DNA of 64,000 nt. Source: Frankia sp. RB7 (GTDB lineage: Bacteria; Pseudomonadota; Alphaproteobacteria; Rhizobiales; Xanthobacteraceae). The notes under the pieces were generated by a model. It was not told where the DNA came from. It worked only from the letters and a program-made list of their open reading frames with translations, and searched no databases. Location of the stretch: the NCBI GenBank assembly GCA_030403585.1, contig JAUEPE010000004.1, positions 182,668 through 246,667 on the forward strand, written 5' to 3'. The position numbers were made by a program, and so were the translations under genes. Below, piece by piece: positions 61,313 to 64,000 of this stretch (position 1 is its first letter; each line of letters starts with the position of its first letter).

Positions 61313-63787
61313 TCACGTCCCGCGCGGCTTGACCCGCCGGGTCGGCAGCGCACTTGCCGGATCTTCGGGCCAGGGATGGCGGGGATAGCGGCCGCGCATG
61401 TCGGAGCGGACCGCGGCGTAACTGCCGCGCCAAAAACCGGGGAGATCGCGCGTCACCTGTACCGGCCGTTGCGCCGGCGACAGCAGTTCCAGCACCAGCG
61501 GCACCTTGCCAGCGGCAATCGACGGATGGGTGTTGAGGCCGAACAATTCCTGGAGGCGCACCGCGATGGTCGGCCCCTGCTCGGCCTCGTAGTCGATCGC
61601 AAGCACGCTTCCCGTGGGCGCCTCGAAATGGGTCGGCGCCTCGCGCTCGAGCCGCGTACGCATCTCCCACGGCAATAGCGCCATCAGCGCGTCGGAAAGA
61701 TCGCCGGCGGAGATGTCCTTGAGCGCGATCTTGTCATAGAGCGCCGGCACCAGCCAGTCGTCGCGCCGCGCAATCAACCCGTCGTCGGAGAGATCGGGCC
61801 AGCTATCGCCCTCGGCCTTGCGCAGGAACATGACGCGGTCGCGCCATTGCTTTGCGGCCTTCGACCAGGGCAGCCGGTCGAGGCCGGCGGCGATCAACCC
61901 GTCGGCGAAGATGCGCGCGGTCTCTTCCGAGGGCGACACCGCAAGCGTGGCCTCCGACAGCGTGATCGCATGCAGCACGCGCTTGCGCCGCGCGCGCAGC
62001 GCCATCGCGCCGCGATCGAAGGAGATCTCGTCAGCCGTGTCGATATGCTCGGCAAAATGCCGTTCGATGTCGTCCTCGGCGATTTGCGCGGCGAGCAGGA
62101 TGCGGCCGCTCGCAGCCGTCCCGGCCATCTCGCCGATCGCGATATAGGGCGCACGGGCAAGCGAGGACGTCTGCTCCACCGCGGCCCCGCGGCCGTTGGC
62201 GAGCACGAAACTGCCATTGCCGCGGTTGCGCGCGACGCGATCCGGGAAGGCGTAAGCGAGCATCAGGCCGGTCGAGATATCCTCCTGCTGTCCTGCCTTC
62301 TCGGACGCGGCAACCTGCGAGGCCCAGCGGCGCGCGAGGTCGCGCGCGCTCGCCGCCCGCGGCGAACGGTCGCGGCGGAACTGGTCGCGCCGGTGCTCGA
62401 GGTCGGCGCCGTCGCCGCCGAGTCCGCGCTCGGTGAGGATGGCCGCGATCTCGGCCGCTTCTTTGCCCGCGCCGGCGCGATGCGAATCCACGATCATGCG
62501 CGCCAGCCGCGGCGGCAACGCCAGCGCGCGAAGGCTCTTGCCTTCGGCCGTGATCCGACCATCACCATCGAGCGCGTTGAGCTCGGAGAGCAGGCTTTTT
62601 GCTTCCTTCCACGCAGGCTGCGGCGGCGGATCGAGGAACGACAACGCGGCAGGGTCCGCGACGCCCCATTGCGCGAGATCGAGCACCAGCGAGGACAGAT
62701 CGGCGCTGAGGATTTCGGGCTGGGTATAAGGCGCGAGCGACGCCGTCTGCGGCTCGTCCCAGAGCCGGTAGCACACGCCGGGCTCGGTACGGCCAGCGCG
62801 GCCGCGGCGCTGGTCGACTGCGGCACGCGCGGCGCGCACGGTCTCGAGCCGCGTCAAGCCGATGTCCGGCTCGTAGCGCGGCACGCGGGCGAGACCGGAA
62901 TCGACCACGATGCGCACGCCTTCGATCGTGAGCGACGTCTCGGCGATCGAGGTCGCGAGCACGACCTTGCGCGTGCCCTTCGGCGCGGGCGAGATGGCGC
63001 GGTCCTGCACGGCGGCATCGAGCGCACCGAACAGCGGCACGATCTCGATGGAGGCGTCCTGCACGCGCTCGCTGAGGAAATTCTGGGTGCGGCGGATTTC
63101 GGCGGCGCCCGGCAGGAAAGCGAGCACCGAGCCGCTGTCGGCACGCAGGGCCGACGCGATCGCGTCCGCCATCTGCCGCTCGATCGGCGCATCCGCCTTG
63201 CGGCCGAGATAGCGGGTCTCCACCGGAAAGGCGCGGCCCTCGCTCTCGACGACGGGCGCATCGCCAAGCAGCTTTGCGACGCGCGCGCCGTCGAGCGTGG
63301 CTGACATCACCAGGATGCGCAGATCTTCGCGCAGGCCGAGCTGCGCATCTCGCGCCAGAGCAAGGCCCATGTCGGCGTCGAGCGAGCGCTCGTGGAATTC
63401 ATCGAACAGGACGGCGGCAATGCCCGAGAGCTCGGGATCATCGAGGATCCGGCGGGTGAAAATGCCTTCGGTCACGACCTCGATGCGTGTGGCCCGCGAG
63501 ATCTTCGAGCCGAAGCGGACGCGATAGCCGACGGTTTCGCCGGCGCGCTCGCCGAGCGACTTGGCCATGCGATCGGCGCTGGCGCGGGCGGCAATGCGCC
63601 GCGGCTCCAGCACGATGATCTTCTTGCCCTCGGTCCAGGGTGCATCGAGCAGCGCCAGCGGAACCCGCGTGGTCTTGCCGGCGCCCGGAGGGGCGACCAG
63701 CACAGCCGCATTGTGCGCCTCCAGCGTCCGCGAGAGGTCGTCGAGCACGGCATCGATCGGGAGGGGCGTGTCGAAGTTGCGGGGCAA
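61313..63787 (-). CDS. hrpB: ATP-dependent helicase HrpB
   Basis: This is an 824-residue DEAH-box type helicase. Motif I is APPGAGKTTRVP (near residues 33-44), motif II is DEFHERSLD, motif III is MSATLD, and motif VI is QRRGRAGRTEPG. The C-terminal HrpB domain starts around residue 500, with FPDRVARNRG and LPGFWRGSYAAVRSDMRGRY then PRHPWPEDP at the end. Its substrate RNA is unknown; it is not essential in enterobacteria. Large plus-strand frames over this gene are shadows. Confidence 0.94.
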   Translation of the reverse strand: MPRNFDTPLPIDAVLDDLSRTLEAHNAAVLVAPPGAGKTTRVPLALLDAPWTEGKKIIVLEPRRIAARASADRMAKSLGERAGETVGYRVRFGSKISRATRIEVVTEGIFTRRILDDPELSGIAAVLFDEFHERSLDADMGLALARDAQLGLREDLRILVMSATLDGARVAKLLGDAPVVESEGRAFPVETRYLGRKADAPIERQMADAIASALRADSGSVLAFLPGAAEIRRTQNFLSERVQDASIEIVPLFGALDAAVQDRAISPAPKGTRKVVLATSIAETSLTIEGVRIVVDSGLARVPRYEPDIGLTRLETVRAARAAVDQRRGRAGRTEPGVCYRLWDEPQTASLAPYTQPEILSADLSSLVLDLAQWGVADPAALSFLDPPPQPAWKEAKSLLSELNALDGDGRITAEGKSLRALALPPRLARMIVDSHRAGAGKEAAEIAAILTERGLGGDGADLEHRRDQFRRDRSPRAASARDLARRWASQVAASEKAGQQEDISTGLMLAYAFPDRVARNRGNGSFVLANGRGAAVEQTSSLARAPYIAIGEMAGTAASGRILLAAQIAEDDIERHFAEHIDTADEISFDRGAMALRARRKRVLHAITLSEATLAVSPSEETARIFADGLIAAGLDRLPWSKAAKQWRDRVMFLRKAEGDSWPDLSDDGLIARRDDWLVPALYDKIALKDISAGDLSDALMALLPWEMRTRLEREAPTHFEAPTGSVLAIDYEAEQGPTIAVRLQELFGLNTHPSIAAGKVPLVLELLSPAQRPVQVTRDLPGFWRGSYAAVRSDMRGRYPRHPWPEDPASALPTRRVKPRGT

Positions 63788-63802
63788 AATCTCGCTTCCG
63801 TC

Positions 63803-63872
63803 ATCACCCGCGCATGCGGGTGATCCAGTAGTCTCAGATCCCGGTTATTACGAAGATCGCAGATTACTGGAT
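63803..63872. repeat. Palindromic repeat interrupted on its right side
   Basis: ATCACCCGC/GCGGGTGAT pair around GCAT (63803-63824), and ATCCAGTA (63823-63830) is matched by TACTGGAT (63865-63872). In the complete element a second GC-rich hairpin should follow TACTGGAT; here the sequence changes after ACCCC, just before the IS30-type gene. Confidence 0.65.
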
Positions 63873-63922
63873 ACCCCTTCGGTTCACGATGCAAGTGCAA
63901 CACCTGCTAAGGTGTTGTTGCG

Positions 63923-64000
63923 ATGGGACGATGTTATGGCCAGCTCAGCCTTGAAGAGCGCGTTGAGATATACCGCCTGCATGCAGGCGGTATATCTCAA
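63923..64000 (+). CDS. IS30 family transposase, 5' part (cut by window end)
   Basis: The 26 codons from ATG 63923 give MGRCYGQLSLEERVEIYRLH then AGGISQ, open to the window edge. This matches the N-terminus of IS30 transposases, where (Y/E)xQLSLEER precedes the DNA-binding HTH. The DDE catalytic domain is not in the window, so activity cannot be judged. Confidence 0.8.
   Translation, partial: MGRCYGQLSLEERVEIYRLHAGGISQ
63963..64000. repeat. Perfect 38-bp palindrome at the window end
   Basis: TTGAGATATACCGCCTGCA and its exact complement TGCAGGCGGTATATCTCAA join without a spacer at the last base of the window. It lies inside the transposase frame (EIYRLHAGGISQ). Confidence 0.9.

Larger units (their letters stand above)
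63897..64000 (+). mobile_element. Left end of an IS30-type insertion sequence
   Basis: A small hairpin (CAACACC/GGTGTTG, near 63899-63918) is followed by a transposase start. The outer boundary is uncertain; it is placed where the host palindromic repeat stops. The rest of the element lies beyond the window. Confidence 0.6.

Noticed and set aside
61847..63304. 485-codon plus-strand frame over hrpB
   Set aside because: HrpB motifs on the other strand are complete; this frame has no domain and shadow-like composition.

Overview
The window is ordinary high-GC alphaproteobacterial chromosome, most likely Bradyrhizobium or a close relative. The evidence is the gene order rpmH-rnpA-yidC-engB-DUF423-argB followed by dapD/dapE and truA-fmt-def, a dnaX-ybaB-recR block with a small SRP RNA beside it, alphaproteobacterial regulatory motifs, and many intergenic palindromic repeats of the types common in this group. 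Genes are dense on both strands. No prophage, plasmid, CRISPR or secretion-system island is visible.

Left part (1-25.7 kb) is mostly accessory. It holds an AraC regulator, a two-component styrene-type flavin monooxygenase (styA/styB) divergent from a LysR gene with a clear palindromic operator between them, a luciferase-like monooxygenase, and a Tat-exported class V aminotransferase-fold protein. A chemoreceptor gene follows, flanked by two copies of the same transporter-tail fragment. Then come a family 3 beta-N-acetylhexosaminidase, an RND efflux operon with one adaptor and two permeases, a TPR/glycosyltransferase-like protein and a PAS-GGDEF diguanylate cyclase. A HigB/HigA-type toxin-antitoxin locus, whose toxin gene carries an in-frame stop, lies just before tRNA-Arg(ACG). 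A lone sensor kinase closes the region.

Central part (25.8-45.6 kb) is the housekeeping core: ribosomal protein L34 and RNase P protein with a recognisable promoter, YidC, EngB, arginine and lysine biosynthesis (argB, dapD, dapE), tRNA and protein N-terminal maturation (truA, fmt, def), rmuC, ampG, recR, ybaB, dnaX and the SRP RNA. The def/rmuC divergent region holds a LexA-type box, a CtrA-like site and three half-sites repeated exactly every 24 bp.

Right part (45.8-64 kb) starts with a polar amino acid-type ABC transporter whose operon continues into a short-chain dehydrogenase and a muconate-lactonizing-type enolase, which suggests one uptake-and-catabolism unit. HIT, NudC, a PfkB kinase and an Lrp regulator follow. 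Next is a two-component system divergent from small exported proteins and a sterol-desaturase-like hydroxylase, with a 10-bp-phased direct repeat between them. A second chemoreceptor with a membrane-embedded sensor, a phosphomannomutase/phosphoglucomutase, a retropepsin-like protease and HrpB follow. The right edge cuts into an IS30-type transposase that seems to interrupt a palindromic repeat; the last 38 bases are a perfect palindrome.
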